The notes beneath the pieces were generated by a model that was given only the letters and a program-made list of their open reading frames with translations, was not told the origin of the DNA and made no database searches. Made by a program: the position numbers and the translations under genes. From Prorocentrum cordatum (Eukaryota; Sar; Dinophyceae; Prorocentrales; Prorocentraceae), in the NCBI GenBank assembly GCA_963575745.1, contig CAUYUJ010021142.1:1-64000 (forward strand): DNA of 64,000 bases, written 5' to 3'. The first letter of the stretch is position 1; every line of letters begins with the position of its first letter. Below are positions 20,207 through 30,030 of this stretch, one piece after another.

Positions 20207-21575
20207 TCCGCATGCGTCCCGCACACCCAATACAGCGTTTCGTGGCCCTCCTCCCCCTCCTCCCTGCGTTTCACCCACCCAGTACAGCGTTTCGTGGCCC
20301 CATAAGGAGCCCCACCGAAGGTCCCAGTGCTACCGCCCGCATGCGTCCCGCACACCCACTACAGCGTTTCGTGGACCCATATGGAGCCACACCGAATGTC
20401 CCAATGCTACCGTCCGCATGCGTCCCGCGCGCCCGGTACAGCGCTTCGTGGCCGCATAGGGAGCCCCACCGAAGGTCCAAGAGCTACCGTCCGCATGCGT
20501 CCCGCACACCCAGTACAGCGATTCGTGGCCCCAGGGAACCCCGCAGAAGGTCCCACTGCTACCGCCCCCATGCGTCCGTCACACCCAGTACAGCGTTTCG
20601 TGACCCCATAGGGAGCTCCACCGAAGGTCCCAGTGTTACCGTCCGCATGCGTCCCGCACACCCAGCACAGCGTTTCGTGGCCCTCCTCCCCCCCCTCCCT
20701 GGGTTTCACCCACCCAGTACAGCGTTTCGTGGCCCCATAAAGAACCCCACCGAAGGTCCCAGTGCTACCGTCCGAATGCGTCCAGCACACCCAATACAGC
20801 GTTTCGTGGCCCCATAGTGAACCCCACCGAAGTACAGCGTTTCGTGGCCCCATAGGGAGCTCCACCGAGGGTCCCAGTGCTACCGTCCGCATGCGTCCCG
20901 CACACCCAGTACGGCGTTTCGTGGCCCTCTTCCCCATCTTCCCTGCGTTTCACTTACCCATTACAACGTTTCGTGGCCCCATAGGGAACCCCACCGAAGG
21001 TCCCAATGCTACCGCCCGCCTGCGTCCCGCGCGCCCAGCACAGCATTTCGTGGCCCCATATGGAGCCACACCGAAGGTCCCAGCGCTACCGTCCGCATGC
21101 GCCCCGCACACCCACTACAGCGTTTCGTGGCCCCATAGGGTGCTCCACCGAAGGCCCCAGTGCCCCCGTCCGCATGCGCCCCGGAAACCCAACTTAGCAT
21201 TCTCACCAACCCAGTGCAGCGCTTCGTGGCCCCATAGGGTGCTCCACCCAAGGCCCCACTGCCACCGTCCGCATCCGTCCGGGAAATGTAATTTGGCATT
21301 TTTACCCGCGCAGTGCAGCGCTTCGTGGCCCCATGGGGGGCTCCACCGGAGCCCCCAGTAGGACCGTCCGCATGCGCTCCGGAAGCCCAATTTGGCACTT
21401 TCACTCGCTCAATAGAGCGATTCGTGGTCCCATAGGGAGCTCCACCGAAACCGTCAGTGGGACCGTCCGCATGCGCCCCGGAAACTCAGTTCGGCACACC
21501 ACCCACGCAGCACAGCGTTCCCCCCCGCCCAGTGCAGCGCTTCGCGGCCCCATAGGGAGCTTCACCGAAACAGAT
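20207..21575. repeat. 77-bp minisatellite inside the LINE relic
   Basis: About 17 units of roughly 77 bp. Each has CAGCGTTTCGTGGCCCCATA, then CCACCGAAGGTCCCAGTGC and CCGTCCGCATGCGTCCCG. Successive CAGCG starts at 20,285, 20,362 and 20,439 fix the period. A few units are replaced by a CCCTCCTCC-rich variant. Rightmost units (above 21,180) are more diverged, with CGGAAACCCAA in place of CGCACACCC. Both strands have long spurious frames. It splits the LINE between reverse transcriptase and zinc fingers. Confidence 0.93.
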
Positions 21576-21620
21576 ATTAACAATTACGGTGCCCACAACT
21601 GCATATGGTTGGGACCTTCG

Positions 21621-22157
21621 TCAGGATAGCTTTGTTTTATTCTGTGCAAGATGCCAACGATTGAGTATGGAATCGACCTGCTTGTCGCCCGATTTAATAA
21701 TCTCCATTGCGTCCTCGGCCTTACGTGACGGGCATAACCTTTTCTTCCACAAGTCGTCGGCGAAGCCCGATAGGGATGCGCCCTGCTGTAAGCGTTCAAT
21801 CTCGTCATACATGATAATGGGGTCCTGCGTAATGTCGCCAATATGAAATGCAATCATGTTAAACTCAAATGAACTGTTTCGGCGCCTCGCTTGAGCCTTG
21901 CAATCCTCCGTTACGTAATTTAAAACTTCCTCTTTGTCGCCCACTGGAATAAGTACTATGTTATTCACACATCTCTGATGCGCGAAAGCGCGTAGATCTT
22001 CTCGAACTAACTGATGTGATATGAGCAACAAAGTCTCCCGTGCGAGGGCAAAGAAACGCGTTGGATAAGTCGTGGATCTCGTTGATGCGATGCTGCTTCT
22101 GTCGTCGAAGGGACCATCCAAGTCGCCTCTGAACCAGCATTGCCCTCTCGCGAACAT
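21621..22157 (-). pseudogene. Reverse transcriptase fragment of the LINE
   Basis: 178 codons. Residues 128-135 read ASLSGFADD: the F/YxDD catalytic box of reverse transcriptases, here FADD at 132-135, the form seen in many LINEs. Downstream, AQNKTKLS (171-178) matches the segment that usually follows in dinoflagellate LINEs. Upstream, VREDLRAFAHQRC and PIIMYDEIERLQQ are consistent with the palm, but the motif A aspartate region lies in another frame near 22.1 kb, so the domain is broken by at least one frameshift. Only the palm/thumb part is present in this frame. The product would have copied element RNA at a nicked target; in this state it should be inactive. Confidence 0.72.
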
Positions 22158-23185
22158 CTATGCGCTAGAAAACCGTGCCGGTGACTTGGCATGGTATTCG
22201 TCCATGCTGCTTTATTGCTCCCCCGGCCATAAAGTACCACGTAGAAGCTCTTCCATATCTTGTCGGGGAAGTGAATGATGCGCTGACTATTCATCCTGCG
22301 CTTCTGGTTCCGCTTGTCGAGAAGGGCGCCCTCCGTGATGCCACTGTTCGTCGGCGGTTGGTTGGCCCGCAAGCGGTGGATCAGGGTCTCCATGAAGTGC
22401 GAGCGAGCCTTGGTGTATTCCGATGCAGACTCCATGACGTTCTGGCGTCCGTCTCTTGCGCGGCCTCTCTCGTTCTCGCGCTGAGGGGCGCGTTCTGGGC
22501 GCCAGTTTTGGGCGCCGGTCCTACTGGGCGCGGGCCCTACTATCGGCAGCCTCTGCCCTTGGCGCAAGCTGGGCAGAACTTCCCGAGAAGCCTCGCCACC
22601 TGTTGACCCGTTGGGCCTGTCGGCGCGATGGTCGAGACTGTCCAAAGTCTGGCCTCGGTGTCGGTCGTTCCCAAGACTGCCCTCGGGGGGCTCCGGCGAA
22701 TTTCCGTGGCGACGAGCGGGGGGCGGAACCTCGGGGCTATACCGAGACCCTTCCAGCTGTAGGTCGCCGGACCCTGCGAGTGCGTCGTCGTCCATGTCGA
22801 AGAATTCGGGCGGGTCCGCCTCCGAGTCGCCCATATTTGTCCGGGTGCGATCTGGGGGATCTCTTGACATGTCCATCTGGTTTGAAGTAGCCTCCACGAT
22901 GCTGGCGCCGATGCTGGTTGCCGCTGCGGCGTTTGCTGCAATGGCTGTGTCTTCCACCCCTGTAGCTCTGCCAAATGTGATCGGCGCCAATATGACATCT
23001 GGTCGACGTTCCCCCCGAGAGTGGGCGCCCTCTGCCCCCGAGTGCCCGGCGGCCTGAGGGGGTGAGCGGCCCGCGCTCTCAGGGGCTAAAAGTTGCATGC
23101 CTTCGGCGCCGCCATGAAGCATGCCATGTCCCACTCGACTCTGTGTTGCCAACGACTTCGAGGAATTAGCGGGGTCCAGGTTCAT
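22007..23185 (-). pseudogene. LINE spacer region, 392-codon frame
   Basis: A long frame between linker and reverse transcriptase, rich in Arg, Ser, Pro, Gly and Asp (DPPEFFDMDDDALAGSGDLQ; RPERAPQRENERGRARDGRQ), predicted disordered. Its last part (HFPDKIWKSFYVVLYG, about residues 292-307) resembles the entry to the reverse transcriptase fingers; the frame then diverges from the downstream transcriptase frame. It may be an element-specific spacer or a captured sequence. No catalytic motif is visible. Confidence 0.45.
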
Positions 23186-23227
23186 CCGCGCGATCTCGAC
23201 TGGGGCGCTCCATTTTGTCGTACGTAC

Positions 23228-24050
23228 TTATCCTTTTCTCTGCGTTTCGTGAACCTGTTGAAGTAGAACGTCCGCTGTCGCAACAATTGTTGAGCTGCGC
23301 ATTCGGATGACGTCGCCCGCCGGTGGTGCCAAAAACTGGTCGATCTCCGCCTGCAAGTTTATCCTTTGTACATCCATTCCTCCGCCTGGTCCAGGTTGTT
23401 CAACATGTGCTTGAAGTTCGGGTAATGAAGGTCTATAGCTCGGTAAATGACAGTATATTCGACTCTTCACTCCCATTGCTTTGCCAGCCAACTGTCGCGC
23501 GATACGATGTGCATCAGCGGCATGTTCTAGCTTTCTTGATTCCACGAGCTCCTAATTTAAATGCTTGCGATGAGCTGCATAACCGTGTCGAGAGGCACGA
23601 CGTATTCGGTGCGCAGGGCTGCGTATCTCCACTTTCAGGTCCAGGAATTCTTCGCTCGCGATAACCTTGAACCTCTCCGTGCCCCTGCCGCTGGAAGGCA
23701 AGATGCTCTCGGAACTGCCGTCGCTCGTGCCAAACCGTACGCCGCTTCTTAACCTCTTCATGATCAGGATGACTGCCTCGTTCGCCAAAGCGGCCCCGGG
23801 CTGTCTCGAGTAAGGTCCTCGCCCGCAAATCATAATCGTAGTCCGTGTGAGCCAGCTCCGCGTACTCGGCTAATTGATTCGTAATACTCGCCATTCGTTG
23901 ATCCAGATCGCGATGAAATGCCAGTCGACCCACGCGCGCCACTCTGTAGAGCTTGTGCCGTCTTCGCGTAGTTCCAGCGAGGACGTGGTTTTTGATGAGC
24001 GTGTCTAGGCATCTCGCAATCAATCGTGCAAAGCAGCGGTAAGCGGTCAC
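23228..24050 (-). pseudogene. LINE linker between endonuclease and reverse transcriptase
   Basis: Two overlapping frames (24,050-23,514 and 23,545-23,228) carry charged helical sequence: VKKRRTVWHERRQFREHLA in the first, and HAADAHRIARQLAGKAMGVK, then RIYCHLPSY, in the second. From memory, dinoflagellate LINE proteins have an alanine/arginine-rich linker with an AWRIARQLAG-like phrase here. The frame change near 23.53 kb indicates an indel. Confidence 0.5.
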
Positions 24051-24228
24051 GAGATTGAGAACCAGGAATCATTTGCAACTTTCTGCCTCGCTGCCATGCT
24101 ACCGTGCACGTCTGCGCTCCATCTAGCAGGGCTGTGGGAATCATGGCCGCGTCGGTTGTGCTCGTCTCGCCGTTCATGCCGCAATGCGTTGGCCCTCCAG
24201 ATGGATGGTCAGCATTCAAACATGCCAT
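23830..24228 (-). pseudogene. LINE endonuclease, C-terminal part
   Basis: 132 codons. SQSRDRLPLLCTIDCEM (about residues 57-73) fits the SDHLPV-type catalytic box near the end of apurinic-like endonucleases, with S-RD-R in place of SDH, i.e. the catalytic His/Asp pair is not preserved as written. KPRPRWNYAKTAQALQ follows, the usual exit to the linker. The frame differs from the N-terminal part. Confidence 0.5.
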
Positions 24229-24294
24229 ATCATACGAAGAGAAACATCATAAACGGCGTAGTCCTGCTTGTCCGCTTTTCTTCAACTGATAAGC

Positions 24295-24867
24295 TCAAAA
24301 CTTGCATTCGTCTGGGTCGCACTTGGTGTCCGAGGTCTGCTCGGGTCCAAAACCTGAGTTGGTATCAAGTCCACCGGTTGGCGTGCATCGTGAGAGCGTG
24401 CTGGATACGCGTTGTTGGATGTAGTCCATCGTCATACTGATGCTCTCCATCTGGGCCTTCTTTGCGGTGCCCGATTCGCGCAGGGGCGGTGGATGTCCAG
24501 AAATTGCCATGCGATCAAAAGGGCCTGACCGAATACTTGCATATCCTGCTCGTCCCTCCAGTCCCTTAGGCGCAGGCTGCACTGCTACGATGTGCTGTCG
24601 TTGAAGTCGTCGGCCCAACGCGATGCAAGTACCAACGCAATGTGTCACGTGCGGTGATCGCTTCCATCCAACGTGAATTGCCGTCCGCCGTTCTGGTAAA
24701 TTCTGAACTCGATGATGTCTATCGTGCCACTCTCGGACCCTCGTGCCGTTGAGGATGAGCAGGTCAACGTCCATCACCTTCGCGATCCCCTCTAGGCGGG
24801 AATTTCGAATACGAGACAATTGGTTGTAGGCCGCCACTCGCAAAAGAAACCTCATGACCCCCTCCAC
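24295..24867 (-). pseudogene. LINE endonuclease, N-terminal part
   Basis: 190 codons. VMDVDLLILNGTRVREW (about residues 27-43) corresponds to the strand and ExxR-type box of endonuclease/exonuclease/phosphatase domains, with N-GT in place of the catalytic Glu. Downstream, HVTHCVGTCIALGRRLQRQH and GRAGYASIRSGPFD match the beta-sheet core and the tyrosine/aspartate box region. In LINEs this domain nicks target DNA. Key acidic residues look altered, consistent with decay. The start codon is simply the first ATG. Confidence 0.55.
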
Positions 24868-24969
24868 GGCTTGTGTTCACACGTCAGAAACGGGTGGAGG
24901 GTAGCGGGAAGGCGCGAGTGTCTACGGGGCCTTCTGAACGCTGTCTGCTGCTTCGCTTGGGCCGAGGTG

Positions 24970-25095
24970 ACAGCTATGATGACGATGATGGCGATGATGA
25001 TGATATTGCTGCTGATGTTGATGGTGGTTGCGATGCTGATGATGGTGTTGGTGATGATGATGCTGATGATGATGCTGCCGCTGATGCTGATGATG
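24970..25095. repeat. Degenerate GAT triplets upstream of the LINE
   Basis: GATGATGATATTGCTGCTGATG-like DNA adjoining the 5' end of the LINE relic. On the minus strand it lies upstream of the endonuclease. Confidence 0.85.
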
Positions 25096-25239
25096 ATTTT
25101 CCCAGCGCGACTTCCACAAAACGCGTCATACAAAAAAGACACCAACAAGAAACAACGCCCTCCGAGACCCAGGAGGGGTCTCGGAATGCTCGCGCCCCAC
25201 ACCCGCAAGCATGGCCGACGAAGGACGACCAAAAAAAGA

Positions 25240-25640
25240 AATAACGAATAATCATGATAATAAGAAAAGGAAAATTAATGAGAAGAAACGAAAATAATAA
25301 TGATACCAATACTAATAAGAGGAAGAAGACGAATAATAATACTCATAATACTAATAATAATACTAATAATACTAATAATACTAGTAATAATAATAAGAAG
25401 AATAATAAGAAGAATAATAAAAAGACAAATGAGAATAACAATAATAATAATAAGAAGAGGAATAATAATAATAATAAGAATCATAAGAAGAATAAGAAGA
25501 ATACTAAGAAGAAAAATGAGAAATGAAAAAATATTAATAACAATAATAATGGTAATAATAATACATAATAATAATGATAAGAATAATAAGAAGAATAAGA
25601 AGAATAAGAAGAATAATAATAATAAGAAGAAGCCGGCGGG
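25240..25640. repeat. AT-rich AAT/AAG triplet block
   Basis: 400 bp of AATAAT, AAGAAG and ACTAAT triplets, almost free of C, ending abruptly at a GC-rich boundary near 25,632. It is the complement type of the 10.9 kb block. Unassigned DNA follows to about 26,100. Confidence 0.92.
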
Positions 25641-26140
25641 GCCGGGGGGGGAAGGGGCGACAACCCCAAAACGCAGAAACGACAACGCGACGGGACGGGA
25701 CAAATAGAGGGGAGACGATATCACGACGATACGAGACGAACAGAGGCAGAACGACAGGACACGCAACGAAGAACACAGCATCACTGCGGTCCGCCACCTG
25801 TCGCATTGCTGGCCGGCTGGAACAGCAGAGCCGAAGCCGCATCTCCTGGGTGTGCTTTTGGACGAGGGCGAGGTCACTCCAGAGAGAAATAATGGCAGTG
25901 AACAGTAGCTGGGGCTGCTGAACATCAGCGCGCAACGCAGCTCGTCTACACGCGCCGGTAAAAAGAAGACACGACAGACGGCGCTCCGTGACCAAAAACG
26001 CGACCGATGCAGACGATGATGACACACCAGCATCACCATCTTCACGGGGAAACTTATGAAACTCATTGTCATCAGGAAGAAGCTCGCGCCCAGACTCACA
26101 GGTGTGCACTAACGCAAAGAAAGCGCACACAGGTACACGA

Positions 26141-26335
26141 GGCTCACCATCATCAGCAAGTCGCTCTCGACTAGACTCACTATGTTCACAGTGATCACCG
26201 TCAACAGGAAGGTGCTCACGACGATGCGCATGATGCACACGTGGCTCACCATCATCAAGAAGGTGCTCTCGACCAAGCTCACAATGACCACGATGCTCAC
26301 CATCATCAGGAAGTTGCTCTCGACCAGGCCCGCGG
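26141..26335 (-). repeat. 51-bp minisatellite kept in frame
   Basis: Four units of GCTCACCATCATCAGSAAG, then TGCTCTCGACCA, with a 51-bp period (17 codons). On the minus strand one frame gives a hydrophobic SLVESTFLMMVS repeat; another gives a charged REHLLDDGEP repeat. Confidence 0.78.
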
Positions 26336-26881
26336 GGCGGAAGTCCAAGGCGGAGGTCGGGCAGCAACGCGTCCACGATGGCCTCTCCGGAAGGTCGTCA
26401 GGACCATGAGGGACGCCAAGAGGACGAGCATGACGGCGGGGAGCCTTGCGTACATGGGCTCCGCAACCGCCGCGAGGTTTGGCGCCACCGCTTCAGGAGT
26501 CGAAATCGCCCGACCATGGGTCTTCGTCAACAGGCGCATCACCAGTGGACTGCCGACGATCAGTGCCCCATCTGTCACCATCACCATCACCATCATCTCC
26601 CGGATCTTTCCCAGCAGGGCTGTCGTCTGAACCACCATGCCGAGGGTAAAGCCATATCGACACCTTGCAGATGCCATTGCTGAAGACGTGCCCGCGGTCG
26701 AGGGAGACCATAGTGCTGGCCAGCTCCTTGATAGCTGCAAAATGCCACGATATGTGCGCATGGCCAGGGTGCCGATGGCGGCAGGTACCGACGGAACCAC
26801 GAGCTTGAGCCAAGCCATCACCAAACTGCGCCACGACCAATACGGCCAAATCTCGGACAGAAAACCACCATTCAAGAACAT
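26306..26881 (-). CDS. Hypothetical membrane-like protein (unrecognised)
   Basis: 191 codons, not recognised. Several stretches could span a membrane: about residues 17-40 (WRSLVMAWLKLVVPSVPAAI), 88-122 (GMVVQTTALLG and DGALIVGSPLVMRLL) and 148-165 (LPAVMLVLLASLMVL). Composition is not simple-repeat driven, unlike most frames here. It stops just inside the 51-bp minisatellite, whose hydrophobic reading is in a different frame. It may be an exon or a decayed gene copy; no splice sites could be assigned. Confidence 0.25.
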   Translation of the reverse strand: MFLNGGFLSEIWPYWSWRSLVMAWLKLVVPSVPAAIGTLAMRTYRGILQLSRSWPALWSPSTAGTSSAMASARCRYGFTLGMVVQTTALLGKIREMMVMVMVTDGALIVGSPLVMRLLTKTHGRAISTPEAVAPNLAAVAEPMYARLPAVMLVLLASLMVLTTFRRGHRGRVAARPPPWTSAPRAWSRATS

Positions 26882-27164
26882 GAGACCCTCCGCCGGCCAT
26901 CACACCTCAAAATCAGAAGATTACTCGAGGTTGCCCTCCCCCAGGATGCACAAGAACAAGAATAAGACACGAAGAGCATTAGGGTACTCTCCCCGATACG
27001 ACCTCGATCTTATACCTGTCCCACCGTACTGGGGCTGCGCGCCCAACATGGATATTGTCCGCGACCGCATCGGGCCGCGCAGCCACAACCAGCGGGGGAG
27101 CCGCACGGAGGTGGATAGCAGCGCGGCACCTGCGAGAAGCCAATCAACTCGGCACGCCTGGGAA

Positions 27165-27695
27165 AATGGCTATGATGACGACGACGACGACGGCGATGCT
27201 GATGCTGATGCTGATGATGATGATGGTGATGATGATGCTGATGATGATGGTGTTGATAATGATCGCGTTGACGATGATGATTCTGATGATGGCGAGGATG
27301 ATGATGATGATGACGAGGATGATGACGCTGCTGACGATGATGATGACGCTGCTGGCGATGATGATGATGATGACGATGACGATGACGATGATGATGATGA
27401 TGATGATGCTGATGCTGATGCTGATGATGCTGATGATGATGGTGGCGATGCTGCTGATGATGCTGATGATGATGGTGATGATGACTATGACAGTGAATAA
27501 TATGATGATGACGGTGACGATTATGGTGATGCTGATGATCATGATGATGATGCTGATGGTGTTGTTGATGCTGTTGATGATGCTGACGAGGATGATGATG
27601 ATGATGATGATGAGGATGAGGATGATAATGATGACGATATGAATGACGATGACGAGGATCGTGACGATGATGACAAGGATGATCCCGATGCTGAC

Positions 27696-27732
<37 letters not shown>

Positions 27733-27965
27733 CTGATGATGATGTTGTTGATGCTGGTGATGATGATGCTCATGGTCATGATGGTGATGGTGATGATGAC
27801 GATGATGATGCTGATGCTGATGATGCTGATGATTATGTTGGTGATGACGGTGATGATGGTGATGATGATGGTGCCGATGCTGATGCTGATGGTATTGATG
27901 ATGATAGCGATGATGAAGCTGCTGCTGATGATGATGCTGATTATGATGCTGACGGACATGATGTG
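27165..27965. repeat. 800-bp GAT-dominated satellite
   Basis: GATGATGAT with frequent GCT, GAC, GGT and GTT variants. The three plus frames are poly-Asp, poly-Met and stop-containing; the minus strand is His- or Ile-rich. The longest triplet array in the window. Confidence 0.95.
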
Positions 27966-28394
27966 TATGGTCGGGCGGACGCCAGGGCCACAGAAGACAT
28001 ACGAAGAGGTCCGATGTAGGGCAATTGTCAACTGAATTGAATAGAGACAACTCCTTCCAACATTTCACGCCGGAAGCCGCCGTGAAGTTCCCTCCACGAA
28101 GGGGTCCCCCGATAAGTGTGCCCTCGTGGAATTCAACAAGAAAAAAGGTGCGCTTATGACTATTTCGCGTCTTCCCCTCTCGGAAATCAAGGTGGGCAGA
28201 CGAAAGCGAAGTGTGAACCCTGGCTGAAGTGCAGCCCGCGAAGGACAGAGCGACGTGCTGCGCCACGGGCCGGCGTCCCGCGCGCCCCGCCGGTGGGGCA
28301 GAGGCGGCAGCGGGGAGGGAAGGATGCGAGGCGGACGAAAAGGGGGGAACGGAGGCGGGAAAGGAGGGGGAGGAGGGGAGGAGGGCGAGGGGGG

Positions 28395-28535
28395 GGAGGA
28401 GGAGGACCGAGGGGGAGGAGGAGGAGGAGGAGGAGGAGGAGGAGGAGGAGGAGGAGGAGGAGGAGAGGAGAGGAAGGAGGAGAGGGGGAAGGGAGGAGGA
28501 GGAGGAGGAGGAGGAGGAGGAGGAGGAGGAGGAGG
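28395..28535. repeat. GGA tract immediately before the spliced-leader relic
   Basis: GGA runs broken by GAGAGGAAGG. The tract ends 10 bp upstream of the spliced-leader match. Confidence 0.93.
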
Positions 28536-28544
28536 AAGAGGGGG

Positions 28545-28581
28545 TCCGTAGCCGTTTTGGCTCAAGCCGTTTCGGTTCAGG
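28545..28581 (+). other. Dinoflagellate spliced-leader relic, tandem
   Basis: 28,545-28,566 matches the 22-nt dinoflagellate spliced leader at 21 positions (A to G at position 10). Directly after, 28,567-28,581 (CCGTTTCGGTTCAGG) matches the leader's last 15 nt at 11 positions, all four differences being transitions. The first copy is followed by CC, not a GT splice donor, so this is not an SL RNA gene but the trace of a trans-spliced mRNA copied back to DNA. Tandem relics indicate repeated rounds of splicing and retroposition (established for dinoflagellates). Confidence 0.85.
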
Positions 28582-28812
28582 ACCGTGGCGGCAGGAGCTA
28601 CCTGGCAGGAGGGATTGAGCGGCCCTTATCTGCTTTCCTGGTGGTGACCCAGGCACATGTCACCTTGGTGTAAGTCTCACATTGAGCTCAGGTCTCCAGC
28701 CAGTGTTTCGCACCATGACAAAACGTCCTTGATTGTTTTACAGTTTGCCTTGGGTTTTCCATGGGAAATCGAAGTTTAACTTATGGGAAAAAGGGGCCTC
28801 GTTCCTTATTGA

Positions 28813-29296
28813 GGGTTCCTTAGGTCAACGCCCCGACTGTACGACTTCTATTGGAAGCGCTGGAAGACCAAAGACGGCGCGAAGTCCCAGGGCGACGGCA
28901 ACAACAGCAGCGGCACTGCGGAGAGCGAGGACGCCGTCAAGGCCAAGCGCCGCAAGTCCAGAGGCCACTCCCAGGAGATGCGGAAGAAGGCTGGAAGGCC
29001 CCGACCTCGCCCCGCTGGTCACCGACAACATCACCCTCCTTCAGAAGCGGGTTGGTGAGATGCAGGAGGCTGTCGACGCAGGCAGCGGCGCCCCACGATG
29101 CTTCTCAGAGTGCAAGGTCGTGCGGGAGAGGAGTAAGTACGAGGCCCAGCGGGACCACACCAAGGAGCGAGTCGAGCAGCAGCAGAAGGACTCCAAGGTG
29201 GCCCAGGAGAAGCTGGAAGCAGAGAGGGCTCGTTCGGCAGAGCAGCAGCAGAAGTGGGCCAATCTGCAGGCGCGCATCGACGAGCTCCGACTGTAG
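28813..29296 (+). pseudogene. Retrocopy of an unidentified coiled-coil protein gene, frameshifted
   Basis: Downstream of the leader relic, one frame reads LYDFYWKRWKTKDGAKSQGD (from 28,837) to about EMRKK at 28,988. The sequence then continues smoothly only in the next frame (LEGPDLAPLVTDNITLLQKR on to the stop at 29,294-29,296). The second half is Glu/Gln/Lys-rich with heptad-like spacing, likely coiled coil. One lost base near 28,985-28,995 would explain the switch, though an intron or assembly error cannot be excluded. An upstream stop at 28,810 closes the first frame, so no start codon is evident. No family is recognised and no poly-A remains. Together with the leader relic this fits a decayed retrogene. 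Confidence 0.5.
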
Positions 29297-29449
29297 CCCT
29301 CCCCATCCTGAGACCTGCAGATGCCGCAAGTCGCCCATTGCGCGAGCTGGGTTCCAGGGGCCATCCAGGCCGCGAGGGCAGTGCCGCTTCGAATTGGGCT
29401 CTCGCTTCGCCGTGCGCCGCCTCTCTGCAGGCCAAGGGCGAGCTCGGCG

Positions 29450-30030
29450 CGAAATGGCGAGAAGGAGGAGGAGGAGGGGCACGGGGAGGACGGGGTTGGG
29501 GTGGGGAGGGGAACAGGAGGAGGGGGAGAAGGACGGAGGCGGGGTGGTGGTGAAGAGGTGAGAGGGGGGGGGTGAAGGGAGTGGGGGGGAGGAGCTGAGG
29601 GTCCGAAGATTGAGGACCCATGCTTCGAGGAATTCAGACGCTCTGCCGCTGCCCCCAGACGCCTCTGGTCACCACCTGAAACTTTGCACGCGGCGCCCCG
29701 CGATGCGCGGTGCGATCCACGGTCCCTGCGTGGGACCCAAGGAGAAGAGCACCTGCCTGGCTGCTCGTCTTTTCGCGCCCCTGGGATTGCCTCGGAGGAG
29801 AGGAGGAGGGAGGAGGGCGAGGGAGGGAGGAGGGCGAGGATGAGAAGCCCTTGGAAGAGGGGGATGAGCAGGCGGGACAGGATGGAGAGGACAATGAGGG
29901 AGAGATGCCGCAGGAAGAGGGGGAGGACGACGTGCGGGAGGAGGATCACGGGGAAGGTGGGCACCAACAGGATGTGCAGAAGAGACGGAGGAGGCGGAGG
30001 GAGAGGGGGAGGCAGATGTCGGGAAGGGTG
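29450..30030. repeat. Purine-rich G/GA DNA
   Basis: GAGGAGG, GGGGAGGA and AGGGAGG words in two blocks (29,455-29,600 and 29,795-30,030) around a GC-rich unassigned stretch. Reverse frames are Pro/Ser-rich by composition only. Bases 30,031-30,470 hold nothing I recognise. Confidence 0.75.

Larger units (their letters stand above)
18068..24867 (-). mobile_element. Degraded LINE-type non-LTR retrotransposon
   Basis: Read on the minus strand, the order is: endonuclease (24.87-23.83 kb), linker rich in charged residues (24.05-23.23 kb), spacer (23.19-22.0 kb), reverse transcriptase with FADD (22.16-21.62 kb), 77-bp minisatellite (21.58-20.21 kb), three zinc fingers (19.81-19.1 kb) and a conserved alpha-helical C-terminal domain (19.06-18.56 kb). 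Frames switch repeatedly and stops intervene, so it is not intact. From memory, this architecture and wording match the large dinoflagellate LINE family; a protein search would be needed to place it. The left boundary is uncertain: no poly-A tail or target duplication was found, and a GGA tract lies at 18,211-18,268. Confidence 0.75.

Noticed and set aside
20207-21575. CRISPR-like array
   Set aside because: Units are 77 bp head-to-tail without unique spacers, and there are no cas genes; it is a minisatellite in eukaryotic DNA.
18068-24867. Intact, active retrotransposon
   Set aside because: Multiple frame changes and stops, altered endonuclease residues and the minisatellite interruption all indicate a relic.
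26637-27500. 287-codon plus-strand frame as a gene
   Set aside because: The second half is poly-Asp from the GAT array and the first half overlaps the more protein-like minus-strand frame with no recognisable motif.
27165-27965. Poly-Asp or poly-His proteins in GAT arrays (also 11.65, 17.65 and 36.2 kb), which might look like metal-binding proteins
   Set aside because: Composition follows the DNA repeat; alternative frames are equally open or equally biased.
28545-28566. Functional SL RNA gene
   Set aside because: The leader is followed by CC, not GT, and no Sm-like site or stem-loops of an SL RNA intron are visible downstream.
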